A stretch of 64,000 bases of DNA from Phallus indusiatus (taxonomy: Eukaryota > Basidiomycota > Agaricomycetes > Phallales > Phallaceae). Location of the stretch: assembly GCA_027605045.1 (NCBI GenBank), contig JAQFWX010000140.1, positions 25,589 to 89,588 of the forward strand, given 5' to 3'. Positions 1 through 13,060 of the stretch are shown here, piece by piece. The notes beneath the pieces are model-generated. The model had not been told where the DNA came from. It did no database searches and saw only the letters and a list, made by a program, of their open reading frames with translations. The position numbers and the translations under genes were made by a program. Positions within the stretch are counted from its first letter, which is position 1. Each line of letters opens with the position of its first letter.

Positions 1-812
1 GGGGAGCCATATATGCCGGACCATGCCTTGTCATTGGAATATTTTGGTTGGGTTGGACCGGTGGTGAGAAATCCTATTTTTGTCCCGTAAATTCAATAAC
101 GCCAAATTTTCTTTATTAATAGCTTACCCTCATATTCCATGGTATGTTCCCGGTTTGGCGACTATACCAGTGGGAATGAGCTTTACCTTGATATTTATAT
201 CCTACATGGTACGCGTGTCTTGTTCATCGTTTGATTCTCCTTTTGAAACTCGTTTACGTCCCAGACGTACATCGTCGATACATATTTGTAGGTTCTATAT
301 TCTATTCTGCGGGTCTTTGTTTATTCTCCTTTCAATAGATTATTCTCAGCATCGGCTCTCGCCGCGACTACCATTTTCAGAAGCGCCGTAGGGGCTGCTT
401 TCCGTACGTTTCCTTTAATTTTTACTTCACTGTTTGAAGAGAAAGTCTTCTCTGAACGCTGATTTTATTCTTCAAAAGCTTTATTTACCACTCCGATGTT
501 CCACGCTTTAACTGTGCAAGGTGCATCTAGCTTAATCGGTGGCGTCGGAGTGTTGCTGTGCCCCATACCCTTGGTATTTTATAAGTACGGCCCTGCCATA
601 AGAAAGAGGAGTAAATTTGCGCCATGCGCTGTAAGTGTGAACTTTCAAACTCTACCCCCCAGATTTATTTACCTAATATCTTCTCATTTGTTTAGGATTT
701 GAAACTCAAAGAACAAGTTGAAGAAGAAGAGAGAAAGCGCCGAGAGAACGAGCAAATATCCAGTGCCCATAATCATAGTGCACAACAATCGAGTACAAGT
801 ACTGCAGTTTGA
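1..812 (+). CDS. MFS transporter, C-terminal part (gene starts before the window)
   Basis: This is the last part of a plasma-membrane major facilitator transporter of the fungal multidrug/polyamine type. Exons read 1-63, 123-208, 265-287, 339-403, 479-630 and 696-812, joined by GT-AG introns. The spliced protein runs through GWTGAYPHIPWYVPGL, YIVDTYLLFSASALAATT and ALTVQGASSLIGGVGVLLCP, the usual last membrane helices of this family. It then passes into a cytoplasmic tail beginning KYGPAIRKRSKFAP and ending in a charged KEQVEEEERKRR stretch. The stop is at 810-812, and a polyadenylation-like AATAAA follows at 817. The N-terminal helices lie outside the window, so substrate class cannot be judged. 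Family membership rests on remembered family patterns; the exon joins were checked for frame. Confidence 0.85.
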
Positions 813-1274
813 TAACAATAAAAGGAGGATTTTCGTGTGTACTGTTTTCTAGAGGTCGTGTCCGGTCGTTGGACTACATAGATACCCGTAACTCCAACCT
901 GCAGGAGACTATACAGTTCTACTGCATATGTACTCTATAGCCTGAGAAGGGTACCGGTGTTTGCCCCATACTGTCGCAAAAATCGAAGGAGATTATAAAC
1001 TAAATCAGGTTTATTTATTCAATAGGTCGTTTATTTTGTATTTATAATTCAGTATCTCACAACGTACAGAGATTATTTTTCTCCCCTGTGCCTTCATTTT
1101 TAATCTTTCTCACCAATGAGTGTTCTGCGACTTCGCCTGAGTTGTGATCGGGTAAACACCATTCACCGGCTAATCGCTAAGCGTCTCATACAGCAAAAAA
1201 AGGAGGATGGTCTGTGCGCAAGCTCAGGCTCCCATATAGACTCGAGACTCTGTTGCATTCGCGTTGCGCCCACT

Positions 1275-1395
1275 TAGCAGTAGTTGTAGTATTTTAATAG
1301 CAGTTCTAATAGTAGTCCTAACAGTAGTTTAATAGTAATTCTAATAGTAGTTTAATAGTAGTCTAATAGCAAACCTAGTAGTTAGCAGCGTAGTA
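1275..1395. repeat. Degenerate TAATAGTAG minisatellite
   Basis: About 120 bases consist of loosely repeated TTCTAATAGTAG or TTTAATAGTAG units, with interruptions. The unit is 9-12 bases and degenerate, as in an old slippage-derived repeat. No coding role is visible. Confidence 0.7.
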
Positions 1396-1643
1396 ATTTA
1401 AGATTCATAGTTGTAATATTTTGTAGTGCCAGTGTAGACTAGTATGTATGTACATATAAATGCTCAATATAATGTTTTAATGACTACTCTAACTTGTGAT
1501 TTGACATTAAGAAAAACAATCAAATCGTCGTAAAAAGGACTCGAGAAAAAAAATCTGCTCATTTGATTTATAAACCCAACTTGACAAATTCTCATTGCCT
1601 TGAAAAGTTTATAAAAAGTTTATAAACCACCTCGGCGCCTCTA

Positions 1644-1665
1644 GATTTATAATCGATTATAAATC
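1644..1665. repeat. 22-bp perfect palindrome
   Basis: The sequence is its own reverse complement over 22 bases, with arms GATTTATAATC and GATTATAAATC. It is AT-rich and sits in the spacer 3' of both flanking genes. It could be a cruciform-forming remnant of an inverted repeat or a protein site; the sequence alone does not decide. Confidence 0.6.
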
Positions 1666-2296
1666 CCATTTCGGTTTTTGCGACAACTTGTTCGAAACAG
1701 AGCTGGAGTTAGAATTCACGGTCCTTCAAACTTGAGTATTGCACTGAACAATAAGCTTAGGAACCCCTGCCCCACTGTACTGTGTTCCTAAATAGCTTTA
1801 CCACCACACCGTTCAGGTTTTACTGTGAAACTTATGTACATAAAGGACTTCACTGTGATCCAGCCTGTGGGAAACGAGTTAAGTGAAGCAGGAAATATGT
1901 ACATATGAGTTTACTTCTCAGCTGCAGAAGTTCACGAAACACAAACTTATGTACACCAGGCTAGCGCTAAAAAGATTTCGGTCCGACCTCCTTAAAATGT
2001 GTCTTACCCCAGTTCTGGAACACATGTAGGACTGATATAAAAGGAAAAGAAACCTGAAACTCTTTTCTTGGGAGGAAATGGCGAAATACTTGAAATTCTG
2101 AGTAATGGGAAAGAGATTGTGTGCGGCTACTCAGTTTAAACATAAATCCGACACACTTTCAACAGATTGGTGACGATGGTAATCGAAGATCAAATCACCG
2201 TGCCCCGCAACTATACTGTATCGGACCGCTAATATTCAACTAACTTTATGACATCAAATTGTTCTTAAAAAACATAACATTATAATACACTTTGAT

Positions 2297-3074
2297 TTAC
2301 TTCCAAGTTGGTTTTCCGATATCTTGATGCAACGCAAATAGTCGGATAACTCGACTAGTCGCCTTTCCCAGCACCTCCGAAGCCCAGGGCGTCCCCATAG
2401 CAATCTGGGCTTCAGGCAGTGAAAAACTCCAAGGTTTTTCGGAATAATGAACATTGAGAAAGATTCCAGCAGGGGGGTGATCACCACCACTGCTGGCCAC
2501 CAATTCTTCCGAGCCAACAAGCTTGTATCTTCTGGATTGAACCCACCCTGGAACTTTGGAGAGAAGATCGATGTGCTCTTCAACACACCATTTCTGGTAT
2601 TCTTCTTCGTCCTCAGGCTTGACACCTACTGAGGCAAAAATTACGTGTTTGGCCGGAAGTTTGGATGTTCCCGAGTCACCGTGTGTACCGAGTAAAGAAT
2701 ATACGCGACGATTCAACCTTCCTAATTTAGGTACCAATTTGCGTTCTCTTTCCGAAGCATTACGGGATAGAGACTGGTATGCATCGGAATTTGGAACTTC
2801 TGGGCTGTCAATCTCGTACATGGCGAGCCATTTGGGCTCCACTTCGTCCGTAGCTTCGTATCGAAGGGCGGAATGAAAGCCTTCAACGCCTAGACGTGCC
2901 GGTGCATGCTCGTTATTATACCAATCTATGTTGGTAAGGTCAGTTAGCACCAATCGTGCATAGACGAAGGCTTTATAAATACAAGATATCCATACCATTG
3001 AATTCATCGACTGATACTTCATTCCCTACAGTACTCAGAACGAAAAGAAGAGCTTGAGGGATTGTGTCTGACAT
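2297..3074 (-). CDS. EthD-like dimeric alpha/beta-barrel protein
   Basis: Two exons (3074-2996 and 2925-2297) join in phase 1 to give 235 residues. The protein starts MSDTIPQALLFVLS and has two related halves. The first carries EFNDWYNNEHAPARL, the typical opening of EthD/ferredoxin-like barrel proteins. The second carries EEYQKWCVEEHIDLLSKVPG. Fungal relatives are small cytosolic barrels; some EthD proteins help oxidative degradation or polyketide tailoring, but no activity can be assigned here. The start was chosen because MSDTIPQ precedes the conserved beta strand and no signal peptide is expected. The single intron is 70 bases. The neighbour at 4.2-6.4 kb is on the same strand but about 1.1 kb upstream, so no operon-like link is implied. 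Confidence 0.8.
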
Positions 3075-4184
3075 GCGGGAATTAGCAAGACGAGGAAGTA
3101 ACAATCTCTGGTAGATGTCTGAAACGGAGTAAACGGGAGATGGATGGATAAAGATTGAAACAGGAGTCCTGATCTTCAAATAAACGGGTTTAAATACATT
3201 TGAAGGCCGGCATATGCAGGCCGGGGTCAAGAAACGGCAACAGGCGTTTCCGGTGTTGAAAAAAAATGAGACTAGAAATATAGACACCGACTTGTTAGAC
3301 AAATCCAGGCCATATTTGCAGTTATAGGCGTCTGTGCAACTCAGTGTGAAACTATGGACAAACTAACGGGGTGCAATGACCGCAACCATGACGCATACTA
3401 CACGTGCAGTTTATCTTGCGACAGGTGTTAATGAGATATCATGTGGAGGAAAGAGAATACAGAAGGAAGGAATCAAAATGAAAATGTAAATAGCAACTCG
3501 AGAGGTATGGGTGAGACAGATGATGAAAGTCTGCCGGACAGGCCTCAAGCCAAATGAGAATAAATCCCTATTAGCGATCCGGTTAAATAAGGGAGTTGTA
3601 ATCATGTTATTTGGTCATTCTGATGTGAATATCTGCTATCTTATAATTAAGGGTCTCGCCATGGCGAAACCCAGGGGAACCCTCGGGAACCCTCGGGAAT
3701 TAGTGGAGCCATTCAAAATAAGTATGAAGCAAATTACAATGCCCTTGGAAATTCAAGGGAAAGCAAGCCTGAGGCCGATACTAGACAAACAGACCCACGT
3801 GGATTTAGAGTCTTGGGGCGATGTTGAACTTGAATTCACCTGATGGTCATCTCTTGCAAGTAATTTGATGATTTGAAATTACACTAGTTGATGTTCGTTT
3901 TGCTTATATGCGTCGACGCATTCGGAAAAAGATCAGTATGTGTTCGCCGTTTCGTGTAATTGGATAGATAGTTGATAGTAGATCCCTTTATAAACGCCAT
4001 GAGCTAAAACAAACAGTTCTAGGTTGCTCATTTTGCTCTCAGCTCCTTCGGGCTGACTCCGGTCTATATTTATGTATGCTTTCAAGTTTGCTGCCACTGA
4101 TTAAAATCGGAGAGTATACTAGTAAAAGCCCGGAATTTTAGTCCACGAATTTGATTTCTATTATACAAAAGAAAGAACTAGCTA
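3075..4184. other. Intergenic spacer
   Basis: This is the upstream region of the EthD-like gene and the downstream region of the phospholipase gene. Short open frames occur on both strands but show no family motif or splice support. A tandem GGGAACCCTC doublet is visible near 3675-3700. Nothing else recognisable is seen. Confidence 0.5.
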
Positions 4185-6355
4185 TTAATAACTTCCTGCA
4201 TTCCAACAATATTTCTTCATACAAGCTTCGCACTCGGATGTTCGACGTAAACCCAACCGAGACCTAGTGCGGTCGGTAACAGCGCAGGACAAACAAGTTC
4301 CCCAGTGCGTGCCCGGAATTCCTTGAGTCCCAATATCAAAAGCTTGGTTTAAAAACTCTTGAACCTTGAAAATTTTACACCACATGAATAGGAATAAGGC
4401 TAGTTGGAAAGTCTTTCGTTACCTGAGCATCGCTGTAAGTTGTTTGCGTCGTGCTTGTATTCGTCACAGCTACTTGACCAGCCGGGGGTCCTCCGTTTGC
4501 TATGTAAATTATAAGAGGTGCATTATCAGGTTGTTCCTCGCACCCGAAGAAAGTAGGTCGACGATTGAGTCCTTCTTTGACGAAGATATCCGGCGACGAT
4601 GGAACGGGAGGGAAAGGGTAAGCATTTCCGAAAAGTGCCGCACGTTTAGCTGCATTCTACGGAATGGAAAGACTATCATGTATATTCAGTCTTGGATCTG
4701 AGAATGCACGTACGACGATATCAGAGCCGTTTGTGAAGTTTTCATCCGTGTCTGCCGACTGAGGGAAGGCATCAGCTTTCTATAATATTGGTCGATTGAT
4801 GATCGATGATAAGCCGTACCGCATCAATTGCAAAGATTGTATCTATCATCCTTGCTTGCACAAGCAAAGGTTGTAATGGGAGGACCTCTCCATCGAGTCC
4901 GCCGTCGACAAGATTAACGAAATCTTGCCTTGTGTTTGAGAATGAGTTCTATCCCGAAGTGCTAAATTTTAAGAGAACTTTTTGTGTGCGCGTTATTGAC
5001 TCACTGGTTGAATACCTTTGAAAGGGTTCGGAATCACTGCGGTATCAAGGTGGAAGCCCGGTTGTGGTCCAAATGCTTCTTCTATCAGGTCAACAAAAGT
5101 TGATAAAGGGGGAACTATAGTTCCTGAGACTATTACATAAATAAACATGATATGAGTTTCTTCAGTCTGCGGAATATATTAATGCATACTATTAAATTCG
5201 TCGAATAGGTTACTTGAAATCCCGGCGATATATGCCGCTTGATCAAAGCCTATGGTACAATTTCCGGGAGTGGAACCCAGAAGAGAAGTTGGTATGAAAG
5301 AGCTCAGGGTTGGATCATATGAGCCGATTTCAACTGTAGAGAAAAATAAGTATTGAAAAAAAAACAATTATATGGAAACTTGCAAGGAGTAAACTCCCAA
5401 ATTTCGCTGTTGAGAGGAACAACGTTCCCGGGAATGATCTCTTTAGTATTTGGGTTAGGCGGGACAGAGTCCGCGATAACTATGGGGAAAGGCTGTTGAA
5501 AGGTTTTAAAAGTTGATCTTTGACCGATGCTATTAGTGAGTGCGACAATCATAGAAGAAGGAGATATCCTTACAACTGAGATAACTGGGAGAATAGAATC
5601 CCGGCACCGTGGACTCCTGGAAATAAAATGTTTGACAAGGTAGTCCCGTTGACGAAGTGTCTAGAGAGAGTTCGACTCCAAGGGTCCGTTATGGTTATAG
5701 GAAACCCGGCCTGAAACTTGGGAATTACCTCTTCAAGCAGGGATTCAATTAACATGAGCGTTGTGTTAGCATCACCTGGCTGGGTAAGATCAACGGTGGT
5801 AAGCCAACCACCGAATTGATTTTCCCCCCCATTAGGATTAGCGTTCGGCTCGAATATCAGATCAGGTAATGTCGGAAAATCAGCTTGCACGAGGGACGTG
5901 AGGAGCCATGATCCGCCGGAAAGACCTGCCAGATAGCTTGCAGCTTGCAGCAGCCCCCCTGTTCCCAGTTTGACAGCTGTCTCGTTGCGTCCGTCAATGG
6001 AACTAAGAACTCCAGCACCGAATAAGGCAGCCCGGTAGCCACCACCCGAAACCGCGATACCCACTCGAGGAATAATGGACAGAACCTCAGCAAACGAAGA
6101 TACCTCTTGTCCTCCCGATTTTTCTGCATTTTGTAGGTACTGTTCCCATGCATGAGGAAGAAAATGGGCACTCCTTTGTTGAATGTATGAAGCCTCCTGT
6201 GTAGATAGATGTTGATGACCGGGAGTCCCGGCAGACCGAATTTGCAATCCGCCAGCAGGACAGGGTATCCTCGTCGGGCTTGTGGGAGGAGACGATGCGG
6301 CGAGACCAACACCTCTAGAAAGCAAAACCAGAAGAAGACTACAGATACAGCGCAT
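4185..6355 (-). CDS. Phospholipase B (lysophospholipase), secreted form
   Basis: The enzyme removes acyl chains from (lyso)phospholipids and is normally secreted or cell-wall bound. Eight exons (6355-5574, 5529-5384, 5333-5190, 5129-5016, 4923-4820, 4758-4714, 4656-4423, 4364-4185) sum to 582 residues, in frame. A signal peptide, MRCICSLLLVLLSRG, opens the protein. The oxyanion loop SGGGYRA lies near residues 103-109. The nucleophile elbow GLSGG has Ser146, and the catalytic Asp402 sits in VDGG. The Cys-rich end CLSCAVTDRTRSRLG...CEACMKKYCW is typical of fungal PLB. No C-terminal membrane helix or GPI signal is evident, so a soluble secreted enzyme is likely. Intron 2 (5383-5334) has a GC donor, GCAAGT. 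A paralogue lies at 23.6-27.0 kb on the other strand. Confidence 0.93.
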
Positions 6356-8540
6356 TGATATTAGACACAGCGACGTAGACAGAGCACTCAAAGTACTGAG
6401 AGTATTAGAGAGATTTGCTCTCAATCTCAGGCTATTCTCATCATAAAAACGATTCACCAGCATATAAAGTATTTTCTGTGAGAAAGTATTCGTTTGGGAA
6501 TGATAGAAGGCCAAGTTCCTACCCGGACCTGATCAACAAACACAACATCACTCCAAGCCGACTTTAGCAGCCAATTAACAACTCCGCACAACGTGCGTAC
6601 CATGAACTCTGGGAAATTTAATGTTCTATATTCAAAGGGCTGTTGCATGTGTCCAATTAGTGTCATTTTGTCATTATTTGAATTCATTATTGGCTCCTTA
6701 GAGCTATTCCAGTCCGAAGGAAACGTAAGTGGCATGCAGTCTCAAGTTCATAAGGAAAAAAACTACCATACAGCCGAGTTTATTTTAGACAATATACTTG
6801 AGACACGTTCGAACTTCGATGAGCTAGCATTGATATGCTCTTGAGTTCGTATCGCTTCAATCATCAGCACTGACCAATCTAGAGCCAGACTATAATTGAC
6901 ACTTGAATCATCCATTTATTTTAAATGGATGCAGCTGAAATGAGTATGCGAATGATATTAATGGATGTTCTTATTGGTTGTTGCAGTTAAACGCGCATAA
7001 GATATCGTGATGATCAAATGTGAGAATGAAAGACATGCAAAATCCAGCAAAATATACAATCAGGAAAATCTCAAGTCTTCCCGTCCTCCCATATATATGT
7101 AGATCCATCTCCTTGTATCTGTCGCCCTGGTAGAAGTGCCTGCTATATTGATTATTGCACAGGTACCTAATGTCATATATATGCGCTGGAGAAGTATGAA
7201 CACGTGCAGTTTACACGCTAAGTCACTGACACAGCCGGGTATCTAGATTGCCGGTTATATGGGCTTTGCTATTGGAATAGATTTGAGAATACTCGATAAC
7301 GGCGACGATGGAACCAGTCAGAGCTCAGAGCTTTAGATCACCGGGAAGCCCACATCTGATCAAGCTTGATGCCTGTTTTAAATATTGAAAGTATCAAATT
7401 TGAATACATACTTGTGCATAACTAAGGAACCTTTTGTCAGTACTAGGGACATAGAGTAAGGGAGTGAAACTAAACAAATCAATTATCCAAAGGACGGTGT
7501 GACGGCATCAATAATTGTCGTCCTCACGCCATTTATTCCGTTGTGTAAACGCGGACTAAATGTCCTAAACCTTCATGCAGGTCACCTCGTTCGAGTCGTG
7601 TCAAATCTTTCTGTTCATCAAAGATGTCGACGATCCGCCTCTGAAACGCAATCAAAACACTATAGATTAGTGCACGATATTAATCCCAGGACCAACTAGT
7701 CCAGTTCCAGATAGTTTGGCAATAAAATTTCATGGTGTTCATGACAAATGGTCTGTAAGACATTTCCGTGATTTAATATGCGATCAGCTGGTAGAATACA
7801 ATAGCTTGCAAACGTTGTTTTCAGATAGAGTGACCAAAAAATGATGAACATTGTGGGGAGTCGACGGAAACCAATAAGGACTTGTAGTGGGTTCTTGCAG
7901 CCCGAGGGTTGAGTGTGGATAATAGTCAATACGAGCAAGTCTCAGTAGGATCAACACCGTAAATTTGATTTCGATAAATTTTACGCCAATTAAGCGTGAA
8001 AAGAATAAAAATAACGAAGCTACGCACAGACCTTTAATCGGAATTCAAGTATATCTATATGGCGCTAAAAGTGGTCTGGACGACGAACTGATCACTGCAA
8101 TTGTTCGGAAGACTACATGATCATTTTCAAGGTTTAACTGATTCAAACTTCCCACAGGAAAAAGTACGACACAAATGCATAATGACATATACTTTGATAG
8201 TGATGGAGATGTCAAAACTTCGATAGCGAATATATGAAGAAAGAACTTATAAATAATATACTCAGGACCAAAGAAATTGCTAATCTGAAAAGTGTGTTAA
8301 GAATGAAGATCATTGAATACGCATGAAACCCGTGATAGAGAGAGAAAACAAAAAAAAGCACCCATGATATACGAGACAGTTGAATGAAAAAATTGCAATG
8401 AGTCGCACCAAAAGAACAAAGACAAGTCGTCATGTAGGCAGCGAGAAGGGTATAAGGAGAAATAAACCGAAAGACACTAACGAACAGCGTGCAACATAGA
8501 AGAAACGAAATGAGTTTAATGAATGTTCCATCTATTTGAT
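6356..8540. other. Intergenic spacer
   Basis: This is the promoter side of the phospholipase B gene and the 3' side of the ankyrin gene. No gene with a recognisable motif was found. A hairpin-capable inverted repeat (10-base arms, 3-base loop) lies at 6909-6931. Remaining open frames are short and unsupported. Confidence 0.5.
6909..6931. repeat. Inverted repeat, 10-bp arms
   Basis: CATCCATTTA and TAAATGGATG are exact inverted copies separated by TTT. The position is about 550 bases upstream of the phospholipase B start. It could be a regulatory or structural element, or chance in AT-rich DNA. Confidence 0.5.
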
Positions 8541-11500
8541 TTATTTGTTCTTCCCAAAAAGAGATTTGAGGCCGAATCGTTGCTTCAATGGTCGGCCAGT
8601 ACCAGTGGCGCCGGAATGCTGGTTTGGGTTATAACCAAATTCATCAGTATTCGGCATATTGTTATGTGCAATGACGGGGGAATCGGAAGAAGGAACTGTT
8701 GGCGGCATGTTTGACGAAGGTTGTGCCATAGATGACCCCACATTCTCAAGCGGAGGCGTAGGAGATTGGGAAGTTGGGACTGTGTACCCGAAAGCAGGAG
8801 ACAAACGCTGGCCTGGTTGCGTTGGTTGTTGTGCTGCGCTTTCTTCATCCTCTTCCTCAGTTCCTTCGTATCTTTTTCTATAAAGATCTTCACTTCGTCG
8901 ACCAGTCATAGGCATGGCACTATTGAATTTTGGCCTGTCATAGTCGAATGAACCGCTCCGAGGATTCTCGCGTTGAAAGACCCGAAGAGGCTGCAATGCA
9001 GGTGTGAAACGGATATTACTTGACGAATGTGTCGAGTTATGTCCGAAACGTGGCGGAGTCACGGTGCTTCCAGAACCTGTGATAATCAGACAATGAGAAG
9101 GATCCATGCCAGTCAGTCCATATATGGAGAATGGAGGCTGAAAAAGCAATATGAAAATATACATACCATTAGATTGGACGCTGTCACTAGTATGAGGTCG
9201 CCGTACGCCATTAGAACCAGGCGTCTTGGCAATTGGCGAAACAATTGTCCGTCCGTTTTCCTTCTCGAGACTGGCGGTCCTGTGTAACCCATAGCCAACC
9301 AAATCAGCGGTGTCCTTGTCTTTATCCCTGGCATCTTTGATTTTGTCCTTCTCTTTATCTCTATCCTTGGCTTCTACCTTCGCATACTTATCTAGATTCC
9401 TTTGCGTCCACATCATTCGCTCTTTCGCCTTCGCCCTTCGTTCTTCTTCCTCCTCCGCAGCCTTCTGAGCCTCGCGCCTATCACTCTCATTATCATTCGG
9501 GGTTGCTTGTGTATCTTCATCCTCCTCGACATGCTTCCATCTTTGAGCCTCTCCACGCGCAAATCGTCTCTCAAGATGAAGTGTCTCGCCGTACCTAGCC
9601 AATTGCTCCGCAAGGGACATTTGTGGCATCTCTCTGATCTGTTCCTTGTTGTTGCTTTTGTTGGCTGATCGCATCTCGATGATTTCCCTAGCAGCTAGTT
9701 TCACCAGAGCTTCAGCTTCGGCATGTGACGAAACAGAACGAAGGTCTATGCCTGCGGAGATCGGGGTACGTGAACGAAGCGAGTGTGTGCGTAAGCGAGG
9801 AGAAAGATCATCTTCTGAATCAGAAGAAGAACCAGTTCCAATGATCTTATTATTATATGATGTGTTGGCCACGTTGGGATTGGAGGTGGTCGCAGATTCG
9901 GAGTACTTGATGGGCGGCATAGGGAGTGGAGGAACCGCCGTACGGGGGCTACGTCGCGATAATGAGCTCGACGTCCTACTCCTTGCTCTGGTCGGTGAAG
10001 TGGTGATTCGGGATTCGCTCGGTGAAGTTCGATATCTCGAGGGTGATGATGTTGAAGGAGGTAAAGGTACCATTCCAGATTTGGGCGTTCTTTTTACAGG
10101 ACTAGCTCCACCTTCAACCGTTTTTTCCCTCAAAACACTCAGACTTCCTTTCTCTTTTAAGCCTAGGCTGCTCTTCTTCTTGATCAAAGGTGGTCGGGTT
10201 CCTTCACTACTGCGACGCCCAGGACCAACACCAACACTAACGCCATCGCCAATCACATTCCCATTCCCATCCCCGATGCCAATCGCCGACCGCTCTCTGT
10301 CAACCCCAATTCCAGTCGAAGCGCCATTCATTTTGGGATCATTGGCTGCTGGACTGTTTGTATTCGTCCTCGCACTACGTGAATTAGGGTTGCCGCTCTC
10401 CAGCTCGAATCTCAAAGACCCAGAGCGGTGCAAACCACCTGATCCATCACCATCACTATTGCTACCTGGGCCACGATAGCTCTTTTGTCGGTTTGCGTGT
10501 CCGGTGTCACGAAGTATAGAAGGTCGCGAAGGTGAAGAGGCAGTCACAGGAGCCGAGGATGTTACTGGGGATGTTACTGGAAAGGTAACCTTCTCAGCTG
10601 TAGATGGCGTCAATGGATCTGTCGCAAGAAGAGAGTAGGTTGGTTAGTTTTACAGTTCACCAACACGGGGAAAAAAACAGGGCTTACCTGGTCGTGATCG
10701 AGAACGATCACGCGTGCCCTCGGGCCTGCTACTTGAAGCGATGATGCGGGAATCTGAGACCGAGTTATCCGCATTACGTTTTGATGCTGCTCCCGAGTCA
10801 TCACCCTCCAAATCAGCACGTTTTGCAGGCAAATCGTTCGGCTCTACAATATCCTCGTCTTGGCTACTATCGCCCTCACTTCCGCTCTCGCTGGTACTAC
10901 TATCATCCGCATCCTCTTCTTCCTCCTCTTCATCCTCGTCCTCATCATCCTCTTCACCTCCTGAGGAGCTGTCGTCATCATCGTCACCAACTACTTCTTC
11001 ATTTCCAGGGTACCCATAGACCCCACCACGTCTTCTTAACTCAACGCCGTATTCCTCTTCGTCTTCATCTTCCTCATCCGGGTTTCTGAGACGCGAACTG
11101 CGTGGAACGACATCAAATGTTGTACGCTCAGGAGGTGCGGTGTGAATACTATTATGATTATTGCTGGATGCTTCAGATGGTGGCGTAAGAAATATCTGCG
11201 ATGGACTAGGATTAGCTGTAGGGGCGCGACTGTGTGGATGTGAACCTGATTGCGGGGAAGGCCTAGAAGGCAGAGGAATGGGCGACGCAGAACCACTGTT
11301 ATTGAAAGCAGAAAAAGATGGCCGACTCAGTGTTGAGAATGAAGGTCGACTGAAGCTCCTCTCGCTTTCACGTTCCTTGTCCTTCTCTTTAGACCGTCCC
11401 CGGTCTTTTTCGCGATCGTCTTTTTCTTCCTTGGTCTTGCTGAACAAGCTTAGGAGACTGCGTTTTGTACGCGGAGGTCTGGAAATAGACGGGGTAGAAG

Positions 11501-13060
11501 CACTGGCTACTGTGTTTGGTAAAGTCGCGCTATGCGTATGAGAATGATGAGCATGCGCAGGTCTCGGAGGGTCGGGAGATGGCTGGTTTGAAGGTGTGTG
11601 GTAAGCTTGCACGGAAGGACTGCTGTGTGCATGAATGACGGTCGAAGGCAGCGGTAGAGTAGTACTACGATTGTCTTGACTGGAGGAGGAAGGAGAAGTC
11701 GATTGGATGAATGGATCAGAATGGGACATAACTATGGGCGATTGCTGGATAGGCATGTGGGGACGAGACACACTTGAACTCGAGGAAGAGGAAGAAAAGA
11801 CGTGAGGTAAGCTGGGTCGTCGTTCAGTGTAAGCGTATGAAGGGGGAGAAGATGAGAGGTTGTTGGATGATGATTGTGATTGTGGCGGGACGGGATTTTG
11901 TGCGGTGGAGGTGGTAGCATTTCCAAAGGTAAATTTTGCAGGCGAAGGCGGAGGTGATTTGCGAAACGAGAAATTTGAACTCGAGTTAGGAGATAATGGA
12001 GGAGGAATACGCCTTGGGCTAACAGATGAACCCATGGATAAAAGGTTTTCGAGACTGCGCTTAGCACTGACGCGACTCAGACTTGGGGGTATTGATGTTG
12101 ACGGATTACCGCCGGAGGGAGAATTAGTCGTAGTTGGAGGAGCGAAAATAACATCATCGTCGGGTCTTTGAATGCCCAGAAGAGTGCCAGCTTTACTTTG
12201 ATGTGATCGCAATGTCTGACTGCTTTGACTCTTGTTAAACTCCTTCTCCTTGGCCTTTTCGTTCTCGTAGTATTCTCTGATGACAGTGCGAAGGCTGTCC
12301 GTGGGAGGAGAAGATGATAGAGGTTGTGAGCCTGGAACGGTGGTGCTTGGTGGAAGAAGATCTAAAGGTGTAACACCGCGTTTGTCCGGGATGTGAGGCG
12401 CGGCGCCAGCTGCCAACAAAAGTCGAGCGACTCCAGCGTTATTGTGAGCGCAAGCATAATGAAGAGGAGTGGAACCGGGGTTAAGAAGTGCTTCGGATCG
12501 ATCAGGCGGAATTGAACTATCGGGAGACGCTGCATTTTATATGAGACAAAGATAAGCTCGTCCTCAAAGGTCATGCATTGACCGCAAGAGAAACCACGTA
12601 CAAATGAGACTACTTGAGGAAGAAACCGCTCTTAATTTCATCTCTCTTTTCTCCACGTATTGTCTAAAAATATAACAGAAACAAAAAAAAAATGTTAAAT
12701 AAGAAACTTTCATGATCAATATGAAACAGACAGCAATGTTACAAACCTTCCGAGATTAACGTCAGCTCCTTTCTCAATCAGCAAGCGAGCGACATGTTCA
12801 GAACCTCCTGCAGCGGCAGCATGCAAAGCTGTTATCCCGTCCCATACAGTGTCAACAGGCTGCCCTTCGGAAAGAGCGTATTCGACGAGGCCGACGTTCC
12901 CGGAGTGAGCCGCCTGGTGAAGACCTAAAAAAGCATCTGAAAACACCAAGTTCGTTACATAAATCAATAAATTTATTGCCTAAACCTGTTTTTCAGCAAG
13001 TGAAAACTCACATTGAGGATCGAAATATGGGTTATTCCGTGCCTCTCGTCTGGACGGCAT
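8541..13060 (-). CDS. Large ankyrin-repeat protein with disordered Ser/Pro-rich body
   Basis: Six exons (13060-13012, 12936-12747, 12663-12602, 12529-10688, 10618-9167, 9076-8541) sum exactly to 1376 residues. The N-terminus MPSRREARNNPYFDPQ leads into ankyrin repeats: LHQAAHSGNVGLVEYAL and ITALHAAAAGGSEHVARLL near residues 20-75, and GSTPLHYACAHNNAGVARLL near 117-137. The rest is low complexity. It holds long Ser/Pro tracts, an Arg/Lys/Glu block (EEKDDREKDRGRSKEKDKE), an acidic run around 10.9 kb on the genome, a coiled-coil-like segment (EALVKLAAREIIEMRS), and a basic C-terminus ending KSLFGKNK. Ankyrin repeats bind proteins, so a scaffold role is likely, but the partner is unknown. The long open frames on the opposite strand are composition shadows of the Ser/Pro/Glu codons. 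Confidence 0.88.

Larger units (their letters stand above)
813..2296. other. Intergenic spacer with short repeats
   Basis: No convincing gene is seen in this AT-rich spacer. It holds an imperfect TAATAGTAG-type repeat at about 1275-1395, several TTTATAAA blocks at 1560-1630, and a 22-base perfect palindrome at 1644-1665. Recurring TTATGTACA words appear between 1820 and 1960. Open frames here are short and antisense or lack ATG. Confidence 0.5.

Noticed and set aside
9646..10479. 277-codon plus-strand open frame
   Set aside because: It lies wholly antisense to the ankyrin gene exon 5, and its composition mirrors the Ser/Pro/Gly codons of that gene. No motif, no splice context.
10714..12171. 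Several plus-strand open frames of 100-126 codons
   Set aside because: Antisense shadows of the low-complexity ankyrin protein; runs of Ser, His and Leu reflect the acidic and Ser-rich codons on the other strand.
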